Shown: positions 7,368 to 16,080 of the stretch, piece by piece
Layout: each line of letters opens with the position of its first letter
How positions within the stretch are numbered: the stretch's first letter is position 1
Source: RUG12519 sp045649685
Lineage (GTDB): Bacteria; Bacillota; Clostridia; Oscillospirales; Ruminococcaceae
Direction of reading: 5' to 3'
DNA length: 41,096 nucleotides
Assembly: GCA_045649685.1 (NCBI GenBank)
Contig: JAZRQJ010000013.1
Coordinates: forward strand, 1-41,096
Position numbers and translations under genes: made by a program
The notes under the pieces: model-generated
Database searches by the model: none
What the model was told of the DNA's origin: nothing
The model's input: the letters and a program-made list of their open reading frames with translations, nothing else

Positions 7368-9035
7368 ATGAAAATTAAGGTAAAAATGTTTAAAAAGTTA
7401 ATTTCACTTTTGTGTGCTGCAATGATATCAACGTCATGTGTTGCGCCTTCTGTTGGGGCTTTTAAAAAAGCTGCGAAAGTGGAAAAAGGGGTTAGTGATA
7501 GTGTTAATAATGCAAACTATTTTTTAGATTTGATTAAAAGCAGAATTAATAGTATGTTTCAGCAACTTGATGGAGGGTCTGAAAGATATATTGGTGATAT
7601 GAGCGAAGACAGTCAAATTAAGTTAGCAGAAGTTTTATCCTATTTAGAAATGAGTAAGCAGTGCGTAAATGAATTTGATGCTGTTGTTATTGATGATTTG
7701 AATTTGGCTGAAAGTATTACGAGTAAGCTTAGTCAAGTTGTATTTGATGATAGATATTCTGAAGGTGATGTAAGTAATTTTCAAGAATATAGTGACTTGT
7801 TGGAAAAATATTCTGGTTTTGTCAGTGATATGAGTAATGTGCTAGGTGATATAAAAGGCATGATTCAAAAACATGAACAACAGAAGGCTGAAAAAGAAAA
7901 AGAGGAAAATATTATAAATGAATTTAACAGGATAGTACCGGAGTTCAATAGAATAAACATGGACTTTAGAAGCTGGAGAGATAATGATAAAAACAAAGGC
8001 AAGGTTGTTGAAAGTGAACAAGTAAGAAGAGCGAGATTAGAAGCAATTCAGCTATATTATGGAGAATTGCAGAATAATATTAATGCTGAAAAGGCTAAAC
8101 AATTTATTGGATTAGCTAAAAAAGCAATAGATAGTATGAATAAATTTAAGGCAGAATATGAGCAAAAGCAAGCTGAAAAAGAAAGATTAGAAAGAGAAAA
8201 GCAAGCACAAATTAATAAAAATCAAAATAATAATGAATTTAGTTTGTTTAATAATGATAACATAGCAAATAATAAAAATATGACTTTAGAACAATTTGAA
8301 TCATTATTGGCAGGAGACCAGCATGAGAATAACAAAAGAATAGTAAATGGCCAATGTGTTGAAGTTGGAAACACTTGCGGTGTTCATGTAATTACTACTT
8401 TGAAGAATATTTATGATTATATAGGTGGTAAAAAATCAGGTTTTGTTCAAGGGTTTAATAACGTAATTGATAATTTTTTGGCAAATGGTGGACAAGATAA
8501 TCGAATATTTCAACCTACAGGACCTGGAAAAGTAGGAGAGCCATTGAATGCTGATGATTTTAAAGGGTTTTTACAAAAAAATAAGCTTGGCATGAAGTGT
8601 ATTAATTTTTTTGAGCAGGTTGATACTACGAAAGAAGCTGCGGGTACCCAAAAAACAGAATATGACGTTGTGAGGGAGCACAAAATTAAGTGGAAAGAAA
8701 GAATAAAAGAATTCTTAAAAAGCTATATGAAAGGTAAGAATTTTGCTCCGATAGCAACTGTTGGTGGAGGACACTGGCAATTACTTGCTCAGTATGATGA
8801 AAAAAATGATCGAGTTTTGAGATTGGATTCTGCTCCTAAAAAAGCGGAATGGGTTAGTTTAGATACAGTATCGGAGAATTTTGTACAGTATGAGAATTGG
8901 GGTGAAGGCATGTATGCATTTATGTTTGAGATGCCTATTTTTACAACAACTGAAGGATTTAAAGACTATAATGTTGATAGTGTGGATGAGTTTACAGAGC
9001 AAAAACAGAAAGAATTGATTGAAAGCATCGGATAA
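7368..9035 (+). CDS. Secreted protein with Trp module and papain/C39-like cysteine peptidase-like domain (paralogue C)
   Basis: ATG 7368 follows GAGGGTG; upstream in-frame ATGs at 7308 and 7314 lack a ribosome site; 555 residues. The signal peptide (MKIKVKMFKK..., ending near PSVGA) is nearly the same as that of the gene at 12483. Residues 35-180 are helical. One Trp module spans about 195-265 (RSWRD, Trp203). A Gln/Asn linker with FSLFNNDNI is shared with the gene at 9430. The C-terminal domain has Cys337 (NTCGVHVITTLKNIY), His469 (GGGHWQLLAQY) and Asp487 (RLDSAP), all intact. Conserved family features between Cys and His include a GFNNVIDN block. Peptidase or transferase activity is inferred from the triad; the substrate is unknown. 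Confidence 0.85.
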   Translation: MKIKVKMFKKLISLLCAAMISTSCVAPSVGAFKKAAKVEKGVSDSVNNANYFLDLIKSRINSMFQQLDGGSERYIGDMSEDSQIKLAEVLSYLEMSKQCVNEFDAVVIDDLNLAESITSKLSQVVFDDRYSEGDVSNFQEYSDLLEKYSGFVSDMSNVLGDIKGMIQKHEQQKAEKEKEENIINEFNRIVPEFNRINMDFRSWRDNDKNKGKVVESEQVRRARLEAIQLYYGELQNNINAEKAKQFIGLAKKAIDSMNKFKAEYEQKQAEKERLEREKQAQINKNQNNNEFSLFNNDNIANNKNMTLEQFESLLAGDQHENNKRIVNGQCVEVGNTCGVHVITTLKNIYDYIGGKKSGFVQGFNNVIDNFLANGGQDNRIFQPTGPGKVGEPLNADDFKGFLQKNKLGMKCINFFEQVDTTKEAAGTQKTEYDVVREHKIKWKERIKEFLKSYMKGKNFAPIATVGGGHWQLLAQYDEKNDRVLRLDSAPKKAEWVSLDTVSENFVQYENWGEGMYAFMFEMPIFTTTEGFKDYNVDSVDEFTEQKQKELIESIG

Positions 9036-9055
9036 AATAAGCGCTAATAAAGAAT

Positions 9056-9090
9056 AAGGTCACGCACATTTAATGTGTGTGGCTTTTATT
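9056..9090 (+). terminator. Rho-independent terminator, effector-type hairpin
   Basis: AAGGTCACGCACATT pairs with AATGTGTGTGGCTTT including a few G-U pairs; TTATT follows. Same family as the hairpins at 1002, 7220, 12341 and 40997. Confidence 0.85.
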
Positions 9091-9429
9091 ATTTTTATAA
9101 AACAAAAAATTTGTGAATTTTTAGAAAAAATATATATTTTTAATTTAAATAGTAACATAGATAATAAAGGCCATTTGTTTAATAAATAAGAATTTAACAT
9201 TGGTATGATTTAAATAGTAATTGTATTAGTGTGAATAGTAGCAACTTATTTAATTTGCCTAAGTAATGGGTATAAAAATTATAACTGAGAGGCAACAACC
9301 GCTACACAAATCGTGTTTTAAAGGGTTGTTTAAAATATATTTACAAATTTGTAATATATAATTAAAGTTTATTTGATTTAATATATGTGTTGGAAAAATT
9401 TAATTTAAATACAAAGGAGTATAATTTTA
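9091..9429 (+). other. Gene-free AT-rich leader with an inverted repeat
   Basis: I see no coding sequence here. AACAACC (9294-9300) pairs with GGTTGTT (9324-9330), with an inner ACAC/GTGT stem; the GCTACACAAA inside also occurs in the terminator at 5878, so this could be a worn terminator or a structured leader. The ribosome site AAAGGAG (9413-9419) belongs to the gene at 9430. No convincing promoter is visible. Confidence 0.45.
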
Positions 9430-12321
9430 ATGAAAGTACTAGTAATCAAGAAAATGCTAGCGGCATTATGTGCACTTAGCGTGATAGGTAGCTCTGTTAG
9501 TGTTGTAGGAGCTATTCGTGAGAACAACAGTAATGTTGTTAATTCTGCGAATGATTGTGATACACAAATAGAAGAATTACAGCAGGCGAAAAATGAAGTT
9601 ATTCAAGAAAGAGATGGTAAATTAAGAGAGTTAGATGCTGCAATTAGTAGTGATAGAAGAAAATTAAGAGCAGCTAACAATCTTATTAGAGAAGGTCATA
9701 ATGAGTTTAAGAACAAGAGGAATAGATTAGAGCGTTACATAAAAATTAACGAGAATGAAAAGATCAGATTATTGAAGGCATGTGCTCAGGAAATTAGTGA
9801 AATTGATGGACATATAGAAGAACTCAAAAAACAGAAATCTGAGTTAGGAAAGAAATCTAGCAATAGAGCAGTTTTTGATAATATCATGAAAGAATTTGAA
9901 AATAGCATAAAATATGAACCAAAAATTCAACCATTTCAAGATTGGGAAAAATTACGTAAAATAGATAGTAATAGTAATAATATTTTTGAAAAGGTAGAGA
10001 CAAATATCCAAAATGACATATTTTCTTCATTTGGACCAGCAAATAAAATTGATTTGTTTGAATCATTTGGCATTGTTCGTGACAATAATAACCAAGATGA
10101 TGCAATAGAAGATAATGCAATAAACAATCCAGAAAATCCACTGTTAAAAACTTCACTATTTGGTTCGATTATGGATATTAAAGGAAGCAATGATGAAAAT
10201 AATAATAATAATTTAAAAAAACCAAAAACAACATTACAGCAAATTAGTAATGCTTTTGGATTCGAAAAAATAAACGATGAGTTTGAAATAGCAAAAAATA
10301 AATTAAATGCTAAAGTAGCAAAATTAAAGACAATAGAACAAGATAATATAGATATAACAACGTCAAATGTTTACCAAAAAGAAATTGCTGATTTGAAAAA
10401 ACAGATAGATGAAGCTCAAAAGTGTTTAGACGAAGTAAGTGGTAAAAATGTTGGTATAGAAAAAATGAAGGAATTTATTGACACATCAAGAAGAGGTTGT
10501 TTAGCTGTGGATAAATTGAAAACTTTTTATATAATTATTGCCCAGATTAATGGAAACAAGGAGAAGATGGGCGAAAACGTAGAATTGTTTAAACAGAAGC
10601 TTTCAGAAGTTAAGAGAAAAATGCCTATGCTTAAAGAATGGGTAAAGGTAAAAAAATTGAATAATTCTAAAGGATGTAAACGTATCATTGATAAAATTGA
10701 AGAATTGGATAAATTTAAGGCAGATGAATGTAACTCTTTTGCACTGCTTAACGAAAATGTAAAATTATTAGCTGAATTCAAGGAGCAAATAGAGGATTTA
10801 CACGGTATTCTTCAGGACGACATAAAGACGATTTTTTTAGAATGTAAAGAAAGCTTTAAAAAGTTTGTAAAATGGGCGTCATCTAAGAACATATCTGTAG
10901 ACACCTCAGAAGAATATAGGGATATTATGATGAAAATCGCTGATCTTCGAGTGCTCGTAGCATCATACGCGGTTAAAGAAGAAACAAAATACGGTATTAA
11001 CGCTAAAATTCTTGACAAGGCGGTTTCAACAGGAAATGAACTAATCAGCAAAATGACTAAAGTTCGAGAAGATTATGCAAATAATGGCGGAAAAATTTTA
11101 AGAAGAAAAGATAAAGATAATGATGGATTTAAAAGAGAGACAACCAGAGCAAAGAAAATAGCAAAAGAAATGTTAATTGGACAAACTCAATGGAAAACTT
11201 TAACCGAAAAAGTTGAACAAAAAGGTAATTTGCAGTATGACCTGTTACAAAACATGATTAATAATAATAAACGAAAAATAGCAGGGATGAGGAAATCAAA
11301 CGAGGGACAAAGAAGAGAAGCTGCAAGAGCTAAAAGAATTGCTGCAATGACAATAGATGCACAAAATAAGTTTAGACATTTAAGCAAAGGGATTGAACAG
11401 AAAAAGATTGATAACGATTTGAAGGAAGTATTAAAGAAAAACGAACAAATTAAGAAAAATCAAAACAACAACAATCAAAATACTAATGAATTTAGTTTGT
11501 TTAATAACGATAACATAGAAAACAATCAAAATGACGCGAATAATAAAAAGATTACTTTGAATGATTTTAGATCACTATTGGCAGGACATCAAATTAAGGA
11601 TAATATAAGAACTGTTAAAGGTAAGAAAGTTAACGTTTGGAACACTTGTGGTATTTTTATGATGACTACTTTGAAAAATATTTATGACTCTATAGATGGC
11701 AAAAATTCCAAGATTCAAGGGTTTAATAATGTAATTGATAATTATGAAAAGTCAGGTGCAGATACATCACTCTTATATTCTACTGTAACTGATCCTACAA
11801 ACTACTCTGAAGGAGAAAATGTGGGAAGAGTATTTAGTTCTGATGATCTTAAAAGTTTCTTAGAAAAAAATAACATTGGTATGTATAAATTAAATATTGA
11901 TCAAGTAGTTTTTATTAATGATCAAACGAAAAATCCATTGGATGTTGTGAAACCTTATAAAGACAAAATGATAGGAAAAGTTAAAGAATTTTTAGTAAGT
12001 TATATGAAAGGCAAAAATTTTGCTCCAGTAGGAGTTCTTTCTGGAGGTCATTGGAATTTGTTGGCTCAGTATGATGAAGCTAATCAAAAAGTTGTGAAAT
12101 TGGATTCTTTACCAGACGAAGCAGTAATGCTTGACATTGATAAAGCGGCAGAAAATTGTGTAAATGTGGTAAATGATAAAGACAATATGTGGACAGTAAC
12201 TTGTGAGTTGCCAATTTTCACAAGAGGTGGAGAATTCAAAACCAAAACATTTACTGAGATAGATGATTTTACACATGACGCACTAAAAGGAGTACTTCAA
12301 GATATCAAAAACATGAAATAG
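9430..12321 (+). CDS. Large secreted multi-module protein with papain/C39-like cysteine peptidase-like domain (paralogue D)
   Basis: AAAGGAG (9413-9419) precedes ATG 9430; at 963 residues this is the longest member. The signal peptide ends near SVVGA. Residues 30-150 are coiled coil. Trp modules appear at Trp172 (split by a long Asn-rich insert with SLFGS/LFESFG-like repeats, its second half near residue 340), Trp404 and Trp482. Residues 555-690 hold two related RREAARAKRIA-type segments. The FSLFNNDNI linker matches paralogue C. The C-terminal domain has Cys740 (NTCGIFMMTTLKNIY), His874 (GGHWNLLAQY) and Asp892 (KLDSLP), an intact triad. It shares the C-terminal domain most closely with paralogue C, suggesting duplication followed by insertion of extra modules. 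The activity is inferred from the triad. Confidence 0.85.
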   Translation: MKVLVIKKMLAALCALSVIGSSVSVVGAIRENNSNVVNSANDCDTQIEELQQAKNEVIQERDGKLRELDAAISSDRRKLRAANNLIREGHNEFKNKRNRLERYIKINENEKIRLLKACAQEISEIDGHIEELKKQKSELGKKSSNRAVFDNIMKEFENSIKYEPKIQPFQDWEKLRKIDSNSNNIFEKVETNIQNDIFSSFGPANKIDLFESFGIVRDNNNQDDAIEDNAINNPENPLLKTSLFGSIMDIKGSNDENNNNNLKKPKTTLQQISNAFGFEKINDEFEIAKNKLNAKVAKLKTIEQDNIDITTSNVYQKEIADLKKQIDEAQKCLDEVSGKNVGIEKMKEFIDTSRRGCLAVDKLKTFYIIIAQINGNKEKMGENVELFKQKLSEVKRKMPMLKEWVKVKKLNNSKGCKRIIDKIEELDKFKADECNSFALLNENVKLLAEFKEQIEDLHGILQDDIKTIFLECKESFKKFVKWASSKNISVDTSEEYRDIMMKIADLRVLVASYAVKEETKYGINAKILDKAVSTGNELISKMTKVREDYANNGGKILRRKDKDNDGFKRETTRAKKIAKEMLIGQTQWKTLTEKVEQKGNLQYDLLQNMINNNKRKIAGMRKSNEGQRREAARAKRIAAMTIDAQNKFRHLSKGIEQKKIDNDLKEVLKKNEQIKKNQNNNNQNTNEFSLFNNDNIENNQNDANNKKITLNDFRSLLAGHQIKDNIRTVKGKKVNVWNTCGIFMMTTLKNIYDSIDGKNSKIQGFNNVIDNYEKSGADTSLLYSTVTDPTNYSEGENVGRVFSSDDLKSFLEKNNIGMYKLNIDQVVFINDQTKNPLDVVKPYKDKMIGKVKEFLVSYMKGKNFAPVGVLSGGHWNLLAQYDEANQKVVKLDSLPDEAVMLDIDKAAENCVNVVNDKDNMWTVTCELPIFTRGGEFKTKTFTEIDDFTHDALKGVLQDIKNMK

Positions 12322-12340
12322 ATAATTGATATTAGAGGAT

Positions 12341-12374
12341 AAAGTCGCGCACATTGAATGTGTGTGACTTTTGT
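12341..12374 (+). terminator. Rho-independent terminator, effector-type hairpin
   Basis: AAAGTCGCGCACATT pairs with AATGTGTGTGACTTT across a one-base gap (the loop opens to a few bases); TTGTT follows. Near copy of the hairpins at 7220 and 9056. Confidence 0.88.
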
Positions 12375-12387
12375 TATTCATAGAAAA

Positions 12388-12415
12388 TTTACACTTAATT
12401 TATTTTGAGGACATA
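12388..12415 (+). promoter_or_regulatory. Putative promoter of the gene at 12483, duplicated from 7275-7302
   Basis: TTTACA, spacer 16, GACATA followed by AAAT; the surrounding bases align with the region upstream of 7368. The two genes also share signal peptides and terminators, so the whole upstream cassette appears duplicated. Confidence 0.45.
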
Positions 12416-12482
12416 AATATTTGTTAGTATGGTAGGTGCAAAAAGATGAAATTGATGTGAAATATATGAAAGGAATGGATTT

Positions 12483-14114
12483 ATGAAAATTAAAATGAAA
12501 ATGTTAAGAAAATTTATTTCTGTTTTGTGTGCTGTAACTATGACAACATCATGTGCTGTTATTTCTGCTAGCGCTAATGGTCCGGAAGAATACAAACAAA
12601 CGAGATCAAAGATTGAAAGAAATATTGCTAGGTTAGAGGAATTGAAGAAACTAGCACAGAAAGTTGGTCCACAAGAATCTTCTGGTGAGATGACAGAAAT
12701 AAAAAAGCAAAATAAAATTCAAAACAAGATGATAAAGATTGATAAGTTACGTAATATAAGAAAAAATAATCCAATTCAAAATTTGGTAGATGTTAAAAAT
12801 GACGGAAACCCTCAACAAAAGCACTCTAAAATGGAAGAAAAAATTATCAAAAGCCAAAATTTGTCTAGCATATTGAAGAAAAATAGGCTTAAAGTTCAAA
12901 ACAAGATTATAAATGTGGAAAAGTCACGTAATGCAAATAAAAATGATCGATTGAAAGAAGAAAAAGGAATAATTGAAAAAAAGATAATTATGCCTAATAA
13001 AACTGATAATGATAAGAGAGCATTAAATGTACGTTTTCAAGAAGCTGAAAACAACCGAAAAGTTCAACCTTATGCTGAATATTTTATAGATTTTGAGACT
13101 CAAAATCACATTAAAATACAACCAAGAATTGACCAAGAGATAACGTTTCCTAATAAAAATGTAGATAATAGACAAGTTCAACCAGAATTGCAAAACAGAC
13201 GTGTATACAAGAAGAAAAAGATAAATATCCCTCCTGCTAGAGTTGAAAGAGCAGATAATAATTGTGGGAGTTTAGGCATATTTGAAATGGATATTAATTT
13301 GAGAATTAGACAACACAGTGAACTTAGACCAGTAGATAACAGACAAGTTCAACCAGAATTGCAAAACAGACGTGTATACAAGAAGAAAAAGATAAATATC
13401 CCTCCTGCTAGAGTTGAAAGAGCAGGTAATAATTCAAACAATAACAGCAAAAGAAAAATAAGTATTCCTTATTATGAAATTGAAAATGTAGAGGATAGAC
13501 GAATTCAACAAGAAACACAAAATAGACCTATATATAAGAAAAAGAAATTAAATATTCCTTCTCATGATTTTAGTAGTGTAGAGGATAGACAAGATAAATT
13601 TATAATTGAAAAAAGGATAGTTATGCCTAAAAAAAATTCAAACAATAATAATGAAAAGCAACTTTTACAAGAAACGTTTAATAATAAATGTAATAATTTT
13701 ATTAAAAAATTTAACTTGTTTAATCAATGGAAAAATGTAGTGATGTCTATACCTGTTAGTCAAAACGGAAAAATTGGAATTTCTTTTGAGGATCCTGCAG
13801 AGTTGAAATTTAATCAGCCTAGAGGTATATTCTTTAATAATTCTAAATCTAAGGATTTAGTTCAGGTTAAAATTCCAAGAAAAGATCCTACTCAAATGAT
13901 TAATAGACAGGTTGTGCAGCGTTTTTCCGAAATAAAAAATAACCTTAATTCTAAAAATGTTGAAAAATTTGGTAAATTGGTAGATAAAGCTATCGATAAA
14001 ATGAGTTGGTTTGTACAGAATTTTAATAAAGGTCTTTCAACGGTTGATGAGGCTGAAGAATTGGAAGAATCACAATCTTTGGATTTAGAATCAACAGATG
14101 AAACTTTGAAATAG
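12483..14114 (+). CDS. Secreted Lys/Arg/Gln-rich repeat protein with C-terminal Trp module
   Basis: ATG 12483 has an upstream AAAGGA; 543 residues. The signal peptide (MKIKMKMLRK..., Ala-rich end near residue 32) matches that of paralogue C. The mature part is strongly basic and low in hydrophobics. Residues 227-260 and 284-317 are near-identical repeats (VDNRQVQPELQNRRVYKKKK... with INIPPARVER), and looser copies start at 336 and 366. The motif IEK(K/R)I(I/V)MP(N/K)K also recurs. The end (about 390-525) is a Trp module (FNQWK, Trp416) with an insert. No catalytic domain is seen. A disordered, basic, repeat-bearing secreted protein could bind nucleic acid, acidic surfaces or a host partner; that is a guess. 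Confidence 0.82.
   Translation: MKIKMKMLRKFISVLCAVTMTTSCAVISASANGPEEYKQTRSKIERNIARLEELKKLAQKVGPQESSGEMTEIKKQNKIQNKMIKIDKLRNIRKNNPIQNLVDVKNDGNPQQKHSKMEEKIIKSQNLSSILKKNRLKVQNKIINVEKSRNANKNDRLKEEKGIIEKKIIMPNKTDNDKRALNVRFQEAENNRKVQPYAEYFIDFETQNHIKIQPRIDQEITFPNKNVDNRQVQPELQNRRVYKKKKINIPPARVERADNNCGSLGIFEMDINLRIRQHSELRPVDNRQVQPELQNRRVYKKKKINIPPARVERAGNNSNNNSKRKISIPYYEIENVEDRRIQQETQNRPIYKKKKLNIPSHDFSSVEDRQDKFIIEKRIVMPKKNSNNNNEKQLLQETFNNKCNNFIKKFNLFNQWKNVVMSIPVSQNGKIGISFEDPAELKFNQPRGIFFNNSKSKDLVQVKIPRKDPTQMINRQVVQRFSEIKNNLNSKNVEKFGKLVDKAIDKMSWFVQNFNKGLSTVDEAEELEESQSLDLESTDETLK
13161..13434 (+). repeat. Tandem 171-base repeat units within the gene at 12483
   Basis: The bases at 13161-13263 recur at 13332-13434 with only about two differences over roughly 103 positions, at a 171-base (57-codon) offset. 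Further copies at 13488 and 13578 are diverged. Such near identity at the DNA level implies recent duplication. Confidence 0.9.
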
Positions 14115-14141
14115 ATTAATAAATTTTATAATAAACAAAAA

Positions 14142-14177
14142 AATACTTTCGGCAAATAGCTGAGAGTATTTTTTATT
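14142..14177 (+). terminator. Rho-independent terminator
   Basis: AATACTTTCGGC (14142-14153) pairs with GCTGAGAGTATT (14159-14170), 12 bp with two G-U pairs and a 5-base loop, followed by TTTTTATTT. It ends the accessory block before pyk and is not of the ACACAT family. Confidence 0.9.
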
Positions 14178-14197
14178 TGTAACATTAACAAAAATTC

Positions 14198-14226
14198 TTG
14201 AAGATGTTTAAATGGTTTGATATAAT
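14198..14226 (+). promoter_or_regulatory. Sigma-A-type promoter for pyk-lepA-hemW
   Basis: TTGAAG (14198-14203), 17-base spacer, TATAAT (14221-14226). The start of transcription would fall about 70 bases before the pyk start codon. Confidence 0.75.
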
Positions 14227-14301
14227 TAAACCGTATAATTTGTGAATTTGTGATTATATATTTTGTATGTTAATTAGTATTGTTTTGCGGAGGTGCGATC
14301 T

Positions 14302-16056
14302 GTGAGAAAAACGAAGATTGTATGTACATTGGGTCCATCAACAGATAAAGGTGATGTTTTAAAGAAATTAATGATAGAGGGAATGAATGTTGCGCGGTTT
14401 AATTTTTCTCATGAAGATCATGTTGCCCATAAAAAAAGACTTGATAAGGTTTGTGAGTTAAGAGAAAAACTCAAACTTCCTGTTGCAACTTTACTAGATA
14501 CAAAAGGTCCTGAAATTAGATTGGGTGTTTTTAAAGAAGGCTTTGTTTATTTAAAACCAGGGCAAACTTTTAATTTGTACATGAATGAAGTTATTGGCGA
14601 CGAAAAAGGTGTTTTTGTAACCTATTCTGGTTTAATTAATGATGTAAAAATTGGCTCAAATATTTTAATTGATGATGGGCTTATAGCTTTAGAAGTTTCT
14701 CAAATTTCTAGAGACAAAATTGTTTGTATTGTAAAAAATGGTGGAAAAGTTTCAAACAGAAAAGGAGTAAATATTCCAGATTGTTCGCTATCTTTGCCAT
14801 TTATTAACGAGAAAGATAGGAATGATATAATTTTTGGAATTGAGCAGGGTTTTGATTTTATAGCGGCTTCTTTTACTAGATCAGCTGAAGATATTCAAGA
14901 AATAAGAAAAATATTGAATGAACATAATTGTCATGATATAAATATAATCGCTAAGATAGAGAATCGTGAAGGTGTGGAAAATATAGATGAAATTTTAAGA
15001 GTGGCTGATGGAATAATGGTTGCTCGTGGGGATATGGGTGTTGAAATTCCTTTTGAAGAACTTCCATATATTCAGAAAACGCTTATACATAAAGCATGTT
15101 GTTTGGGGAAAATTGTAATAACGGCTACCCAAATGCTAGATTCTATGATTACTCATCCTAGGCCAACTCGTGCGGAAATTAGTGATGTTGCAAATGCAAT
15201 ATATGATGGAACGTCGGCAATTATGCTTTCTGGAGAAACTGCTGCAGGAAATTGGCCGGTTGAAGCGTTTAATACAATGGTTAAAATTGCACTTGAAACA
15301 GAGTCTCGAATTAATTATAAGCAAGAGCTATTAAACAAAGAAGCAGCGCACGAATATCAGCTTGAAGGAGATATGACTAAAGCCATTTCTGTTGCTACAA
15401 TTACAACGGCTCATAATTTAGATGCTGCTGCCATAATTGCGGTTTCTATGACGGGGAAAACAGCTCAAATTATTTCGGGTTATAGGCCTAGTTCTAAGAT
15501 TATAGGGCTTTCGCCTAGCTTAAAGGTTTGTAGGCAATTAAATTTAAGTTGGGGCGTTGTTCCATTTTTGCTGCCCAAACAAAAAAGTACAGATGATTTA
15601 TTTGATAGTGCTATAGAGTTGGTTAAGAAGTGTGAACTTGTTAAAAATAATAACACGGTGGTTTTAACTGCGGGAATTCCTCTTGGAATTTCTGGAACAA
15701 CAAATATAGTTAGAGTTAAGTTTGTTGGAAAAGATTTGGCTCGAGGATTAGGTATTAATAAGAATACTGCATCTGGTAAGGTATGTGTTGTTGGTAGCAA
15801 TAGTGAGGGACGGCAAAAATTTTGTGATGGAGACATTATTGTTATTAAAGAAACTTCTGATGATATTTTAGACTTAATAGAAAAATGTGGTGGAATTATA
15901 ACAGAAACGAGCGGAAAAAATTCTCACGCATCAATGCTTGGAATGTTTATGGACAAACCAGTTGTAATTGGAGTTAAGAGTGCTACTAGTATTTTTCATG
16001 ACGGGATGCACGTTAATGTTAATGCTCAAACAGGGCGTATAACGGAACACAAATAG
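14302..16056 (+). CDS. pyk: Pyruvate kinase with C-terminal PEP-utiliser domain
   Basis: Pyruvate kinase converts phosphoenolpyruvate and ADP to pyruvate and ATP, the last step of glycolysis. GTG 14302 is preferred to GTG 14293 because GGAGGT (14289-14294) overlaps the earlier codon; this gives 584 residues beginning MRKTKIVCTLGPS. The barrel carries the catalytic Lys region (IIAKIENREGVENI) and the MVARGDMGVE motif. After the allosteric C domain comes the extra domain found in many Firmicute enzymes (about 485-580), with His542 in NSHAS, related to the phosphohistidine domain of PEP-utilising enzymes. The gene has its own promoter and lies 24 bases before lepA, so the two are probably one operon. 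Length and motifs are normal. Confidence 0.97.
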   Translation: MRKTKIVCTLGPSTDKGDVLKKLMIEGMNVARFNFSHEDHVAHKKRLDKVCELREKLKLPVATLLDTKGPEIRLGVFKEGFVYLKPGQTFNLYMNEVIGDEKGVFVTYSGLINDVKIGSNILIDDGLIALEVSQISRDKIVCIVKNGGKVSNRKGVNIPDCSLSLPFINEKDRNDIIFGIEQGFDFIAASFTRSAEDIQEIRKILNEHNCHDINIIAKIENREGVENIDEILRVADGIMVARGDMGVEIPFEELPYIQKTLIHKACCLGKIVITATQMLDSMITHPRPTRAEISDVANAIYDGTSAIMLSGETAAGNWPVEAFNTMVKIALETESRINYKQELLNKEAAHEYQLEGDMTKAISVATITTAHNLDAAAIIAVSMTGKTAQIISGYRPSSKIIGLSPSLKVCRQLNLSWGVVPFLLPKQKSTDDLFDSAIELVKKCELVKNNNTVVLTAGIPLGISGTTNIVRVKFVGKDLARGLGINKNTASGKVCVVGSNSEGRQKFCDGDIIVIKETSDDILDLIEKCGGIITETSGKNSHASMLGMFMDKPVVIGVKSATSIFHDGMHVNVNAQTGRITEHK

Positions 16057-16080
16057 TAATTAAAATGGAGGATCTTAATT

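Noticed and set aside
2427..12321. Reading the papain-like proteins as the GG-leader peptidase for the Nif11 precursor
   Set aside because: GG-leader peptidases act in the cytoplasm as part of ABC transporters; these proteins have signal peptides and no transporter domain.
13161..13600. Regular repeats considered as a CRISPR array
   Set aside because: The repeats are in frame inside a protein gene, about 103 bases long at 171-base spacing, without short palindromic repeats or cas genes. No CRISPR array was found in the window.
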